Origin: Staphylococcus debuckii
Lineage (GTDB): Bacteria > Bacillota > Bacilli > Staphylococcales > Staphylococcaceae
Length of the DNA stretch: 64,000 nt
NCBI RefSeq assembly: GCF_003718735.1
Contig: NZ_CP033460.1
Span: forward strand, 620,001-684,000
Reading direction: 5' to 3'
The notes beneath the pieces are model-generated. The model made no database searches. It saw nothing but the letters and a program-made list of their open reading frames with translations, and was not told the origin of the DNA. How positions within the stretch are numbered: the first letter of the stretch is position 1; each line of letters opens with the position of its first letter. This document shows positions 27,224 through 36,420 of the stretch, piece by piece. The position numbers and the translations under genes were made by a program.

Positions 27224-27331
27224 CAATCTAGTATATTTATCAATTTACCTGTTCTATAGGGCTGATAAGAATCAAGTAAATAAAGAACTTAGTTCACAGA
27301 GTAGGGTTGGGGACGATGATATAATTGATGT

Positions 27332-27393
27332 CCCTTTCCCTTCAAGGACGTCCAACGAATAACTAGGGCAAGAATATTCGTTGGTATTTTTTT
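27332..27393 (+). ncRNA. Candidate short regulatory RNA (plus strand)
   Basis: TATAAT (27320-27325) precedes a roughly 60-nt unit. A hairpin GTCC...GGAC carries the loop CTTTCCCTTC, an anti-Shine-Dalgarno-like sequence, and is followed by a strong terminator CCAACGAATA (27352-27361)/TATTCGTTGG (27375-27384) with TATTTTTTT. No gene upstream on this strand needs this terminator. It is divergent from the minus-strand candidate. Confidence 0.5.
27352..27393 (+). terminator. Rho-independent terminator of the plus-strand candidate RNA
   Basis: Ten-base-pair perfect stem CCAACGAATA/TATTCGTTGG with loop ACTAGGGCAAGAA and a T-tract at 27387-27393. Confidence 0.8.
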
Positions 27394-27465
27394 CAGTTAC
27401 ACATGGGTTTTAGAGGTGAGAACATGGATGAAATGCGTAACATTGACAGACGGGCTTTCAGCACC

Positions 27466-27723
27466 TTATACCATCCACGGTCTCGGGTTTGTTTTTTGCT
27501 TTTGTTGAAGCGGAAGATTTTCTCGCTTCACTACTTTCGGTTCAGCTCCAGACTCTATTTTCTTTTTCAACTTAGAATCGAGTTGATAGGTGTGAAAAGG
27601 GACAAACACTCGATTAGAAGTTGTGTTGCAGTTCGGGCAAACTGCAGAGTCGTGGTTTGCATTCATGGACTGATTCAACGTAAATTCACCGTGATTTGGA
27701 CATGCGTATGTGTAGTTTGGCAT
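27466..27723 (-). CDS. fmdB: FmdB-family zinc-ribbon protein
   Basis: 85 residues. The N terminus MPNYTYACPNHGEF, with a later CPNC pair, forms the small zinc ribbon (one Cys replaced by His/other spacing) of FmdB-type putative regulators found with formamidase/amidase genes. The C-terminal half is basic and probably disordered. Its ATG overlaps the TAA of the formamidase gene by one base, so the two are translationally coupled. Its regulatory role is inferred from naming of the family, not shown here. Confidence 0.8.
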   Translation of the reverse strand: MPNYTYACPNHGEFTLNQSMNANHDSAVCPNCNTTSNRVFVPFHTYQLDSKLKKKIESGAEPKVVKRENLPLQQKQKTNPRPWMV

Positions 27724-28903
27724 TACTCATCTGGCTCCAAACTTGGCACGATATCGTTGTTGAATATTTCACGTGGGATTGCAATCGTACAACAAGCGTT
27801 AGGTACATCTACAATTCCAGCAACCGTACCCTGTACAGGCGCTGAACCTAATAACATGTACGCTTGTTCACCAGTAAAGCCACGTGTCTTTAAGAATTCA
27901 ATTGCGTTTAAACAAGCATTGCGATAGGCAGTATTCGCATCTAAATATTGCTGTTTACCGCTGAATTCATCCACTGAAATGCCTTCAAATACAATATAAT
28001 CTGTATAATTCGGCATTACTGGACCAGGTTTGAAAGCAGGGTTTTGTTTAATTTGATATTTTTCCATGCCATTTTTAATCACGTTGACACGTAAATCAAT
28101 CCATCCGGGCATTTCAATACCGCCACAGAAAGTAATCTCGCCATCGCCTTGTGAAAAATGCAAGTCACCGACAGATAATTTCGCACCATCTACGAAGACT
28201 GGGAAATAAATTCGGGACCCTTTCGACAAGTTCTTAATATCGCAATTACCGCCGTTCTCTCTTGGGGGAACGGTTCTCGCACCTTCTTTAGCCACACGAT
28301 CAAAGTCTTTGCCTTTTAAAGAACCGAGCACTACTGCATCTTCTTCCGGTAAATTGGCTAATACAGGTTCACGATTCGGATCAGTGGTTCGCGACGATTC
28401 CATTCATCCAACATTTCTTGCGAAGGAGCGACTCCGATTAAACCCGGATGAATTAATCCCACGAACTCGACGCCAGGTACATGACGGCTTGTTGCATAGA
28501 TACCATTGAAATCCCAAATAGATTTCTGAGCATCTGGATAATGGTCAACTAAGAAACTGCCGCCGTTTGTTTTATCAAAGATACCGTTAAATCCCCATTC
28601 ATGTTCCGGAAAAGCTCCAATATCTAAGATATCTACCACTAATAAGTCGCCAGGTTCTACACCATTAACATGAACTGGACCGCTTAACACATGTACACGG
28701 TTCAAATTCACATACTTGATATCGCTTGGATTGTCATTATTGCCGACTTGGCCATCTGTCCAGTCTAAACATTCCATGCGGAAAGACTCTCCTGGGTCTA
28801 CTGAAAAGACTGCTGGAATATCTGGATGCCATCGATTATGTCCAGGATGAGCCTGTTGATCCATTTTCTTATTCAAATCTACACTAAATAATTTCTTAGG
28901 CAT
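27723..28903 (-). pseudogene. fmdA: Formamidase/acetamidase (FmdA/AmdA family) with a frameshift
   Basis: Two minus-strand frames together make a protein of about 393 residues, the family length. The first (28903-28358) runs from MPKKLFSVDLNKK through HPGHNRWHPDIPAVF and GLIHPGLIGVAPSQEMLDEWNRR. The second picks up at DPNREPVLANLPEEDAVV and runs to the stop at 27723. The frames differ by one missing base near 28380-28400, and the second has no ribosome site of its own. The intact enzyme would hydrolyse formamide or acetamide to ammonia and the acid, fitting the formate dehydrogenase gene elsewhere in the window. It is coupled to fmdB. Confidence 0.82.
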
Positions 28904-29095
28904 TCGCCTACCCCCTTGTCGAAAAAATTTATGTCTGAAAAAAATTCTGCCGTACTAGAAGCCTTATTCCTCAAAAAGTTACATATTAAACCAAATATTC
29001 AGAAATTTTTGTAAATATTTTAAAAAAACCGTAAATTGATATGTAGATAAAACTAAGACCGATGTGGTATTAATAGAAGAGAGGAGGGATTTCCA

Positions 29096-29449
29096 GTGAA
29101 GAAAATTCTGAGATTTTTAATCGGCGGACTATTCGGCACAGCAGGAGTCATGCACTTTGTGGCACCAGACGGCTTCACAAATATCGTGCCCAAATATTTA
29201 CCACTGCGCAAAACAGCAGTATACGTTACAGGCGTGTTCGAAATCATTTTCGGCATACTGCTATTTTGGAAACGACCATGCAAATGGACTAAACGCGCTA
29301 TCAACGCATTCCTGCTAGCAGTCTTTCCAGCCAATATCTACATGGCACGCAAAAAATTACCACTAGGCGACCAAGAAGTTCCGAAATGGGGACTTTACGG
29401 TAGATTGCCATTACAATTCGTGCTTATGTGGATTGTGAAAAAACTATAA
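29096..29449 (+). CDS. DoxX-like small membrane protein
   Basis: 117 residues with about four membrane helices and a conserved start (FLIGGLFGTAGVMHFVAPDGF) typical of DoxX/MauE-like proteins. These are thought to work in redox or sulfur metabolism, but the activity is not known. GTG 29096 follows GAGGAGGGA. It is a single-gene unit with its own terminator, divergent from the formamidase gene. Confidence 0.75.
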   Translation: MKKILRFLIGGLFGTAGVMHFVAPDGFTNIVPKYLPLRKTAVYVTGVFEIIFGILLFWKRPCKWTKRAINAFLLAVFPANIYMARKKLPLGDQEVPKWGLYGRLPLQFVLMWIVKKL

Positions 29450-29462
29450 TAATCAATATTTT

Positions 29463-29500
29463 GCCTGATTCTAAAATGACATTGGAATCAGGCGTTTTTT
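29463..29500 (+). terminator. Terminator after the DoxX-like gene
   Basis: GCCTGATTC (29463-29471) pairs with GAATCAGGC (29485-29493), followed by GTTTTTTT. Confidence 0.88.
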
Positions 29501-29680
29501 TGTCTTTTCTGGAAAAAGAAAGACACAAAGAGACAATCTCTCTTCAAGATTCTTCTTTTTCAGAAGTTTTCTTTCCCGAAAGGTAAAAAAATAGGCGTCA
29601 CAATGCGATTTTAGGTGGTTTGACAAGAGGGTTTGCAATTTTCTAATATAAAGTAATTCCTTTATGAAAGCAGGTTATAG

Positions 29681-30589
29681 ATGGACATCTTAGAATATTA
29701 CAATGCGATTGAAGGTCGTGTATTGTATCAGCCGAAGTGTTTTAAAGCTTACCAGAATAAATTGCAAGGAGATGCGGGCGAAGCGTTGGTCGAACAAGTG
29801 ATACACCAATGTACGAATGTAACGTATCTGCGTAATCATGAGATGAAGGCACCGAGTCAAGTTGAATATGATTTTATCATTATTTCAAATCGGAAAGTAA
29901 TTATTTTCGAAGTAAAACATTATAGTGGCAACTATTTTTATAATAATAATGAAATCACGCGTGATTTGAATGATCCTTTAGGTTTCGATCGACGTAATCC
30001 GATGACGCAGTTGAAGCATGCAGAGAATATTATGCGTCGGTGGTTGAAAGGGAACGGATTCGCAAATTATGAAATCGAAACGTATTTGATATTTTCGAAT
30101 GCCTCATTTTGTTTGCATGGGTTAGAGGAGCTTAGACACCAAGGGCGTGTATTATTGTTCACGCAATTGTATCAGTTGCCTCAAATCATCGGGACGGATG
30201 CCATGCCACAGAAAACTCGGCAATTGCAGGAAGCCTTGGTTTCTAGTTATGAAAAGTGGACGCATCAATTGTCTGGTTATGAGCGAGAACCTTTTGAAAA
30301 TGTACGCGGCGGACTGCGTTGTCCTAAATGTCGGAATTGGCTAGAGTCAGCAGCGGAGTATAAAAAAAGCAAGTGCTCATGTGTGAAGTGTGACACTGAA
30401 TTTAAAAAGTTAGATATGATTCATGCTAATTTAATTGAACTTTATTATGCGAAAGGCGCGCCATTTACTAAATGTGAAGCGGTTCGCTGGTGTGCTCACC
30501 AAGGTATTTCTACTAAAACGATCTATAGAGCTTGTCGACAATTTTTTAAATCTGCCGGCAAGAATAAAGGGCGAGTTTATTATTTGTGA
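29681..30589 (+). CDS. NERD-domain protein with a zinc-finger region
   Basis: 302 residues. Residues about 30-150 are a nuclease-related (NERD) domain: GDAGEALVEQV, then a conserved D in YDFIII and IIFEVKHYSGNY, the D...ExK arrangement of endonuclease-like folds. Residues about 210-245 contain CPKCRNW and CSCVKC, a probable zinc ribbon, followed by a helical C terminus that may bind DNA. A role in DNA processing is inferred. It stands alone, followed by 450 nt of repeats and regulatory sequence. Confidence 0.82.
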   Translation: MDILEYYNAIEGRVLYQPKCFKAYQNKLQGDAGEALVEQVIHQCTNVTYLRNHEMKAPSQVEYDFIIISNRKVIIFEVKHYSGNYFYNNNEITRDLNDPLGFDRRNPMTQLKHAENIMRRWLKGNGFANYEIETYLIFSNASFCLHGLEELRHQGRVLLFTQLYQLPQIIGTDAMPQKTRQLQEALVSSYEKWTHQLSGYEREPFENVRGGLRCPKCRNWLESAAEYKKSKCSCVKCDTEFKKLDMIHANLIELYYAKGAPFTKCEAVRWCAHQGISTKTIYRACRQFFKSAGKNKGRVYYL

Positions 30590-30853
30590 TGGAGTATCTG
30601 TGGCGGGAGCGGGCGGTTATGTATGAGTGTAGAGCGAGCATGCCCTGGTTCTCAGGGGCCAGCTCGGATATATTGGCCAAGAATGCGGGCAAAGTGTCCA
30701 ATAACCGGAAATATTGGCCAAGAATGGAGGCAACGTGTCCAATAAACCGCATAATTCCACCGCCCCTCGATAATAAAACACCACTCACTCGCTTTTCACT
30801 CGTCCACTCCAGCTCCGCCCCTCCACCCACAATAAAAGAAATCTTCAAAGGTT
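30590..30853. repeat. Gene-free repeat region with two palindromic units inside an outer inverted repeat
   Basis: The units at 30666-30708 and 30705-30749 (TATTGGCCAAGAAT ... GTGTCCAATA) belong to the 41-nt family. GC-rich outer segments (GAGCGGGCGGTTATG near 30607; CATAATTCCACCGCCCCTC near 30750) are partly complementary. An inner stem (GAGCGAGC... GCCAGCTC, about 30631-30665) resembles the 7.3-7.6 kb palindrome. No credible coding frame is present. Confidence 0.6.
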
Positions 30854-30885
30854 GCGGACTCTCAAAAGTCCGCTTCTTTTTTTCA
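30854..30885 (+). terminator. Rho-independent terminator
   Basis: GCGGACT (30854-30860) and AGTCCGC (30867-30873) form a stem followed by TTCTTTTTTT. Confidence 0.8.
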
Positions 30886-30934
30886 CCACAAACTGAAACA
30901 AAATTTCAATATTCAACAATATTATGAACGCATA

Positions 30935-30976
30935 TTGTAATATTATTTCACTTATGCAATAATGAAAGCGATTACA
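30935..30976 (+). promoter_or_regulatory. mupG promoter with a perfect cre site
   Basis: TTGTAA (30935-30940), 17-nt spacer, AATAAT (30958-30963), then TGAAAGCGATTACA (30963-30976), which fits the CcpA consensus TGWAANCGNTNWCA at every position. A dyad CACTTT-N8-AAAGTG follows (about 30991-31011) and could be the MurR operator. This implies carbon catabolite repression of the MurNAc recycling operon. Confidence 0.7.
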
Positions 30977-31047
30977 CAAAAGCAACTCTACACTTTTTTG
31001 GGTAAAGTGAAGAATAGAAATTATTCTTTTAATATGAGGTGGACAAT

Positions 31048-32100
31048 ATGCAATTAGGTTTTTCAGTGTATTTAGGTGAAGAGTTTGACGAAACGTATAT
31101 CGAAACAATGTTAAATAAAGGATTCCGCTACATTTTCACATCTTTACAAATACCAGAAGAGGATCAAAGCCAATATTTAGAACGTTTAAAGCAGCTTTCA
31201 GTTTTAAATCAAGGGCGTGCAGAAGTTATCGCAGATATGAATCGTGACACATTTGAGCAGCTGGGATTGTCACTCGAAGACCCATCAAGTATCAAAGATG
31301 CAGGTATCGATATTATTCGATTGGATGAAGCGGTGGATATCAATCAGCTGGCAGATTACGTAGAAGATGAGCATCCGATCATGTTGAACGCGAGCACAGA
31401 TGCGTTTCCGATTTTGCGCGAATTAAATGACCGAGGTATCTCTCAAGAGAATATTTACGTAGCGCATAATTATTATCCCTGCCCCAATACAGGATTGGAT
31501 ACCGCATTTTTCAAACATATTAATGAAAGATTGAAGGGCGCTTATCCAGAACTGCAAATTATGGCATTTGTTCCTGGTACAACTTTCCGCGGACCGATTC
31601 ATCGTGGCTTGCCGACTCTTGAAGCCCATCGTTATGCCCATCCGCTTGCTTCAGCTTATGAATTAGAAATGATGCTTACAGATGTGGTGTGTATTGGTGA
31701 TATTAAAATTAATGATTTCATGGTTGATCAATTTTTCCATTATGCCACTGAAGATACAGTATGGTTACGCACAGATTTGAACGAGGACAGCGCATTTTTA
31801 CAAAGCTATACGAACCGACCAGATGTCGCGCGTGATGTCGTGCGGGCTCAAGAATCACGCACTACTTTTAAAAATCAAGTCGAACCAGCAAATGCAGTAG
31901 AACGTCCGCGCGGTTCAGTAACATTGGACAATAATTTATACGGCCGCTACATGAATGAATTAGAAATTACACGACGTGACTTGCCCGCGGATGCAGCAGT
32001 CAATGTATTAGGACATGTGATAGAAGATGATTTAGATTGTATTCAATTAATTCAATCAGGTACTGCTTTCAAACTTTTTAACCAGAAAGGGGATGAGTAA
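31048..32100 (+). CDS. mupG: 6-phospho-N-acetylmuramidase MupG (DUF871 TIM-barrel family)
   Basis: 350 residues of the former DUF871 family. MupG cleaves MurNAc-6-phosphate-GlcNAc, imported by MurP, into MurNAc-6P and GlcNAc in the cytoplasm. The start [19 protein letters not shown] and the motif [15 protein letters not shown] are characteristic. I chose ATG 31048, with GAGGTGG 5 nt upstream, over GTG 31039. It is the first gene of a cluster in the same order as S. aureus mupG-murQ-murP-murR, which makes the call strong. Confidence 0.92.
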   Translation: MQLGFSVYLGEEFDETYIETMLNKGFRYIFTSLQIPEEDQSQYLERLKQLSVLNQGRAEVIADMNRDTFEQLGLSLEDPSSIKDAGIDIIRLDEAVDINQLADYVEDEHPIMLNASTDAFPILRELNDRGISQENIYVAHNYYPCPNTGLDTAFFKHINERLKGAYPELQIMAFVPGTTFRGPIHRGLPTLEAHRYAHPLASAYELEMMLTDVVCIGDIKINDFMVDQFFHYATEDTVWLRTDLNEDSAFLQSYTNRPDVARDVVRAQESRTTFKNQVEPANAVERPRGSVTLDNNLYGRYMNELEITRRDLPADAAVNVLGHVIEDDLDCIQLIQSGTAFKLFNQKGDE

Positions 32101-32101
32101 C

Positions 32102-32986
32102 ATGGATATTAGGAAATTGACGACCGAGCAACGCAATGAGAAGACGATGCATCTGGATGAATTAAGTACAGAGGAATTTGTGTCTGTAATGAATGAAGAA
32201 GATCGACGTGTCCCGCAGGCTATTGAAAAAGAAAAGCAAGTGATTGCACAAGTGATTGATAAAGTTATTGAAGCCTTTAAAAAGGGCGGCCGACTCTTCT
32301 ATATCGGCGCAGGTACCAGCGGTCGATTAGGTGTGTTAGATGCTGCAGAATGTGTGCCGACTTTCGGAGTATCGCGTGATGAAGTCATCGGATTGATCGC
32401 TGGCGGTTCAAAAGCGATGACCGAAGCGATTGAAGGGGCGGAAGATAACTCTCAAATTGCTGAAGTAGACCTTAAAGAGCATGTCCTCACAGCTGATGAT
32501 GTCGTAGTCGGTCTGGCTGCCAGCGGACGCACGCCTTATGTCATCGGAGGTTTAAATTACGCGCAATCCATCGGCGCTACTACCGCTGCAATCGCCTGCG
32601 TGAAAGGTTCGCAAATCGGCAAGTTAGCTGATTATGCCATTGAAGTCGAGGTCGGACCTGAAATATTAACCGGCTCCACACGGCTTAAATCAGGCACTGC
32701 GCAAAAATTAATTCTCAACATGATTTCTACCGGTGCCATGGTCGGTATCGGAAAAGTTTATGAAAATCTGATGGTCGATGTCAAACCGACCAACAATAAG
32801 TTAAGACAACGTGCATTAAATATGATTGCAGAAATTGTAGAAGTATCTGAAGCGGAAAGCGAACAACTTTTCCGTCACGCACGTGGCAATGTGAAAGCTG
32901 CTATCGTGATGGGTTTACACAATATTTCATTTTCAGAAGCGACACAAAGATTAGAAAAGGCAGATGGTTTTATTAGAAATACATAA
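32102..32986 (+). CDS. murQ: N-acetylmuramic acid 6-phosphate etherase
   Basis: 294 residues with a SIS domain. The enzyme removes the lactyl ether of MurNAc-6P to give GlcNAc-6P and D-lactate. Motifs: [30 protein letters not shown] and [17 protein letters not shown] 32102 is preferred because AAAGGGG lies about 10 nt upstream; an ATG at 32093 overlaps the previous stop and is too close to it. The D-lactate released could feed the D-lactate dehydrogenase encoded further along (inference). Confidence 0.95.
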   Translation: MDIRKLTTEQRNEKTMHLDELSTEEFVSVMNEEDRRVPQAIEKEKQVIAQVIDKVIEAFKKGGRLFYIGAGTSGRLGVLDAAECVPTFGVSRDEVIGLIAGGSKAMTEAIEGAEDNSQIAEVDLKEHVLTADDVVVGLAASGRTPYVIGGLNYAQSIGATTAAIACVKGSQIGKLADYAIEVEVGPEILTGSTRLKSGTAQKLILNMISTGAMVGIGKVYENLMVDVKPTNNKLRQRALNMIAEIVEVSEAESEQLFRHARGNVKAAIVMGLHNISFSEATQRLEKADGFIRNT

Positions 32987-33001
32987 GGAGCGTGAGACAT
33001 C

Positions 33002-34468
33002 ATGTCAAAAGAAGAGAAAATTGCCCGGGAAATATTAGACAACGTGGGCGGAAAAGCAAATTTAGAACGTGTCATTCATTGTATGACCAGAGTACGTATG
33101 GATATCATCGATTATTCCAAAGTTGATATCGCGGGATTGAAAGCAATAGACGGCGTCATGGGTGTGGTAGAAGATGAGTCCCTGCAAGTTATTGTAGGAC
33201 CAGGTACCGTCAATAAAGTAGCGAACGCTATGAGTGAAATGATAGGTATACCTTTAGGTGAACGTATTACACATCATTCATCGGATGCGAACGCTGCTGA
33301 CGGACCTCAATCTGACAAAGAACGTGTGGAACAAGAAGCTCAGTTGTTCAAAACTCAGATGAATCAGAAAAAGAAAAATTCTAAATGGCGTAAAGTACTG
33401 CGCACGATTGCCAATATCTTTGTGCCATTAATTCCAGCATTCGTCGGAGCCGGATTAATCGGTGGTATCAGTGCTGTACTATCCAACTTGCTCGTTGCCG
33501 GCACGATTGACGGTTCATTTTGGAAAGAACTGGTGATGGTCTTTGATGTTATTAAAAACGGAATATTTGCCTATCTGGCTATTTATGTAGGAATTAATTC
33601 TGCTAAAGAATTCGGCGCTACACCAGGGCTCGGAGGCGTAATCGGCGGTACCACGATGTTAACAGGTATCACACCTGATAAACCGCTGCACAACATTTTC
33701 AACGGCGACGCTCTCGCAGCAGGACAAGGCGGTGTCATCGGGGTTATTTTTGCAGTGTGGATTCTAGCCATGATTGAAAAACGCCTGCATAAAATAGTAC
33801 CGAACTCTATCGATATTATCGTTACACCAACTATTACGCTCTTAATCATGGGACTAGCAACCATCTTTCTCATCATGCCCGTCGCAGGTGTCGTATCAGA
33901 AGGCATCTTAGCGGTAATTAAATGGGTATTAGACATCGGCGGACCATTCAGCGGGTTCGTCTTAGGTGCGACATTCTTACCACTCGTAATGTTCGGTTTG
34001 CATCAAGTCCTCACACCGATTCATATCGAGATGATCAATCAAGACCATGCCACTTTCTTATTGCCAGTATTAGCGATGGCAGGTGCGGGACAAGTCGGCG
34101 CAGCACTCGCACTATGGGTGAAATGCCGTAAGAACCAGAAAATCACGCGACTCTTAAAAGGTGCGTTGCCGGCCGGTATTCTAGGCATCGGCGAACCCTT
34201 AATTTACGGGGTAACCTTACCGCTCGGCCGTCCATTCATTACCGCATGTATCGGCGGCGGTATCGGAGGCGCTGTCATCGGAGGCATCGGACACATCGGT
34301 GCAGTAGCTATCGGTCCAAGTGGTGTGTCACTCATTCCGTTGATATATGACAACATGTACCTGGGCTACATCGCAGGATTGCTCGCAGCCTATGCCGGCG
34401 GATTTATAGCGACCTACTTTTTCGGAACGACTAAAGACATGACCGCACCCCAAGAAATAGAAGAGTAA
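33002..34468 (+). CDS. murP: PTS MurNAc-(GlcNAc) transporter, EIIBC component MurP
   Basis: 488 residues. The N-terminal EIIB domain carries the phosphorylated Cys27 in [10 protein letters not shown]. The EIIC domain (about 130-480) has about ten helices with [13 protein letters not shown], the conserved sugar-site motif of glucose-superfamily EIIC proteins. No EIIA domain is present, so it must borrow EIIA-Glc. It imports and phosphorylates the peptidoglycan disaccharide MurNAc-GlcNAc or MurNAc, feeding MupG and MurQ encoded upstream. Confidence 0.92.
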   Translation: MSKEEKIAREILDNVGGKANLERVIHCMTRVRMDIIDYSKVDIAGLKAIDGVMGVVEDESLQVIVGPGTVNKVANAMSEMIGIPLGERITHHSSDANAADGPQSDKERVEQEAQLFKTQMNQKKKNSKWRKVLRTIANIFVPLIPAFVGAGLIGGISAVLSNLLVAGTIDGSFWKELVMVFDVIKNGIFAYLAIYVGINSAKEFGATPGLGGVIGGTTMLTGITPDKPLHNIFNGDALAAGQGGVIGVIFAVWILAMIEKRLHKIVPNSIDIIVTPTITLLIMGLATIFLIMPVAGVVSEGILAVIKWVLDIGGPFSGFVLGATFLPLVMFGLHQVLTPIHIEMINQDHATFLLPVLAMAGAGQVGAALALWVKCRKNQKITRLLKGALPAGILGIGEPLIYGVTLPLGRPFITACIGGGIGGAVIGGIGHIGAVAIGPSGVSLIPLIYDNMYLGYIAGLLAAYAGGFIATYFFGTTKDMTAPQEIEE

Positions 34469-34480
34469 GAAGGGAGAACT

Positions 34481-35344
34481 ATGGAAACCGAACACCTTCA
34501 AATCTATATACGCGAACAACTTAAACACCTCACCAAGAACGAACAACAAGTCGCACACTACTTGCTCGAACATCCAGACAACGTCATTAAGATGAACGCC
34601 AAAGCACTCGGCCAAGCTACAAACACCAGCTCAGCCACCATCATCCGGTGCGCCCATAAACTCGGCTTCAAAGGACTCGTCGACCTGAAACTGTCACTTT
34701 CCAGAAACATGCCGCATCACGAGCCCAACACCTACAAAGAAATCACCCAAGACGAACCGCCGAGCGAAATCAAACACAAATTATTATCACGCGCCGCCTA
34801 TACTTTAGAAACCACTGAAACCCTTCTGGGAGAAAAAGAACTGGAAGAGTTGGCCGGCAAATTATATGCAATTCGAAAGCTAGTAGTCTTCGGCGTCGGA
34901 GCTAGTCATATCGTGGCAGAAGATATTTATCAGAAATTTACTCGTGCAGGCGTAGAGGTCATACACAGCGCAGATGCGCATGTCGCAGCAACTGCCTTAG
35001 CGGGCCACTCAACAGATAGTCCTGTATTAATGCTAGGAATCTCTAATTCGGGTAATAATCAAGAAACGGTGCGTTTAGCACAAGTCGCCCATCATTATGG
35101 TACAGAAGTAGCAGCAATTACCAGCAACAGCGAATCGCAGTTAGCAGATGAAGCAGATATAGTGCTCTTGCACGATGCGAGTTCCGAACAAAGCTTGCGC
35201 CTTGCAGCGACGAGTTCTCTCATCGCACAGTTGATGACTGTAGATATATTATTCTATACCTATTTATCTAAAGATTACCAAAATCATGTGGCGCATTTAA
35301 GTCAGACGAAAGCAGCCGTTGATTTATATAAAGATTTGCAATAA
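34481..35344 (+). CDS. murR: RpiR-family regulator MurR
   Basis: 287 residues: an N-terminal RpiR helix-turn-helix (about 1-77, KMNAKALGQATNTSSATIIRCAHKLGFKG) and a C-terminal SIS domain (about 120-265, VFGVGASHIVAED, LGISNSGNNQET) that would bind MurNAc-6P or a related sugar phosphate. It lies 12 nt after murP in the same operon, so it should regulate its own cluster. Confidence 0.9.
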   Translation: METEHLQIYIREQLKHLTKNEQQVAHYLLEHPDNVIKMNAKALGQATNTSSATIIRCAHKLGFKGLVDLKLSLSRNMPHHEPNTYKEITQDEPPSEIKHKLLSRAAYTLETTETLLGEKELEELAGKLYAIRKLVVFGVGASHIVAEDIYQKFTRAGVEVIHSADAHVAATALAGHSTDSPVLMLGISNSGNNQETVRLAQVAHHYGTEVAAITSNSESQLADEADIVLLHDASSEQSLRLAATSSLIAQLMTVDILFYTYLSKDYQNHVAHLSQTKAAVDLYKDLQ

Positions 35345-35375
35345 TAATTATAAAAAAAGAGAGAGGGGAAATCAC

Positions 35376-36230
35376 ATGCATTCACTTGAGACTAATGGCG
35401 CTATTGTCCGTTACGAACAATTAGGAGAAGGTCCCTTATTGATTATGATTCCAGGAGCCAGCGGAGTACACGACAGTTATAAAGATGCTGCAGAAACGTT
35501 GAAAGCTGATTTTACGGTCATCTTGCCTGATCGTCGAGGTTATGGTTATAGTGAATTGACTGAACCCATGCCTGCTTCGATCAATCAAACGCACAGTACC
35601 TTCAAACTGGAGAGAGATACACAAGATGTCATCGCACTCGCACAACACTTAAGTAATAATCCTGTTTATATTATGGGAACAGATACAGGAGCGGTCGTCG
35701 GCATGCATCTTTTAGAGCAATCTCCAGAATTAATCGCCGGTGCAGCGTTGCATGAACCTTTGAATGCTACTGTTTTTCCTAATCGCTCAGATTTAGAAAA
35801 AGAAACCACAAAAATCTCTGAAGCAGCCGAAATAGAGGGTATTCCTGCAGCCATGCGTATCTTTGAACATGTCATGCAGCCCTCGCAGTTAGATATGGAA
35901 GTCTTAGTAGAAGATACCATCGCACCATGCGCGGTATGTTCACCAGATACCATGGAATCGAATAGCGCTGAATCTACGAAAATCTGGATGCAATATGAAT
36001 TGCGCCAATACATGGATTACCTAGTAAATCTAGATACATTGCGTCAATCAGCCGATAAAATCTTTTGGATGCAAGGCACACAGTCTAAAGGTTCATTAGC
36101 TTATCAAGCTTCACATTTATTTGCGAGAGAAATGGATCGACAAGCGGTAGAAGCGGCAGGCGGCCATTTCGGTTATGTGCAAGAACCAGAAGCATTTGCG
36201 CAAGACTTAGTTAAAATATTGAAAAAGTAA
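35376..36230 (+). CDS. Alpha/beta hydrolase with an Asp nucleophile motif
   Basis: 284 residues of the alpha/beta hydrolase fold: oxyanion-strand IMIPGASGVHDSYKD, then LPDRRGYGYSE, a nucleophile elbow GTDTGAVVG, and a late His in AGGHFGYVQEP. The elbow has Asp rather than Ser (G-x-D-x-G), as in epoxide hydrolases and haloalkane dehalogenases, though the rest is not close enough to name a substrate. ATG 35376 has GAGAGGGG. It is 31 nt after murR and probably part of that transcription unit. Confidence 0.78.
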   Translation: MHSLETNGAIVRYEQLGEGPLLIMIPGASGVHDSYKDAAETLKADFTVILPDRRGYGYSELTEPMPASINQTHSTFKLERDTQDVIALAQHLSNNPVYIMGTDTGAVVGMHLLEQSPELIAGAALHEPLNATVFPNRSDLEKETTKISEAAEIEGIPAAMRIFEHVMQPSQLDMEVLVEDTIAPCAVCSPDTMESNSAESTKIWMQYELRQYMDYLVNLDTLRQSADKIFWMQGTQSKGSLAYQASHLFAREMDRQAVEAAGGHFGYVQEPEAFAQDLVKILKK

Positions 36231-36254
36231 GAGAGATGTCAATTTTGCAATGAG

Positions 36255-36290
36255 GAGTTGGGACTTCTGGGGAGGTCTCGACTCTTTTTC
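36255..36290 (+). terminator. Terminator of the mur operon
   Basis: GAGTTGGGAC and GTCTCGACTC form an imperfect stem followed by TTTTTC. It belongs to the same terminator design as 10988 and 55021. Confidence 0.7.
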
Positions 36291-36309
36291 TATTCCTCAC
36301 ATCTAAAAA

Positions 36310-36341
36310 ACCGCTACCCAGCTTTAACACTAGATAGCGGT
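36310..36341 (-). terminator. Terminator of fdh
   Basis: ACCGCTA (36310-36316) and TAGCGGT (36335-36341). On the minus strand the stem is followed by TTTTTTAG. Confidence 0.75.
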
Positions 36342-36420
36342 CTTGAGATAGTTTATTCCATTACATTAAGTTTCTGAAATCAAAGGGGATTTCTTTTTAT
36401 GACAAGTTTCTTTAAAGAAC

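Noticed and set aside
27403..27927. Long plus-strand reading frame (174 codons)
   Set aside because: It runs antisense over fmdB and the formamidase end; those minus-strand genes have family motifs and coupling, while this frame has a cysteine/arginine-rich, non-protein-like content.
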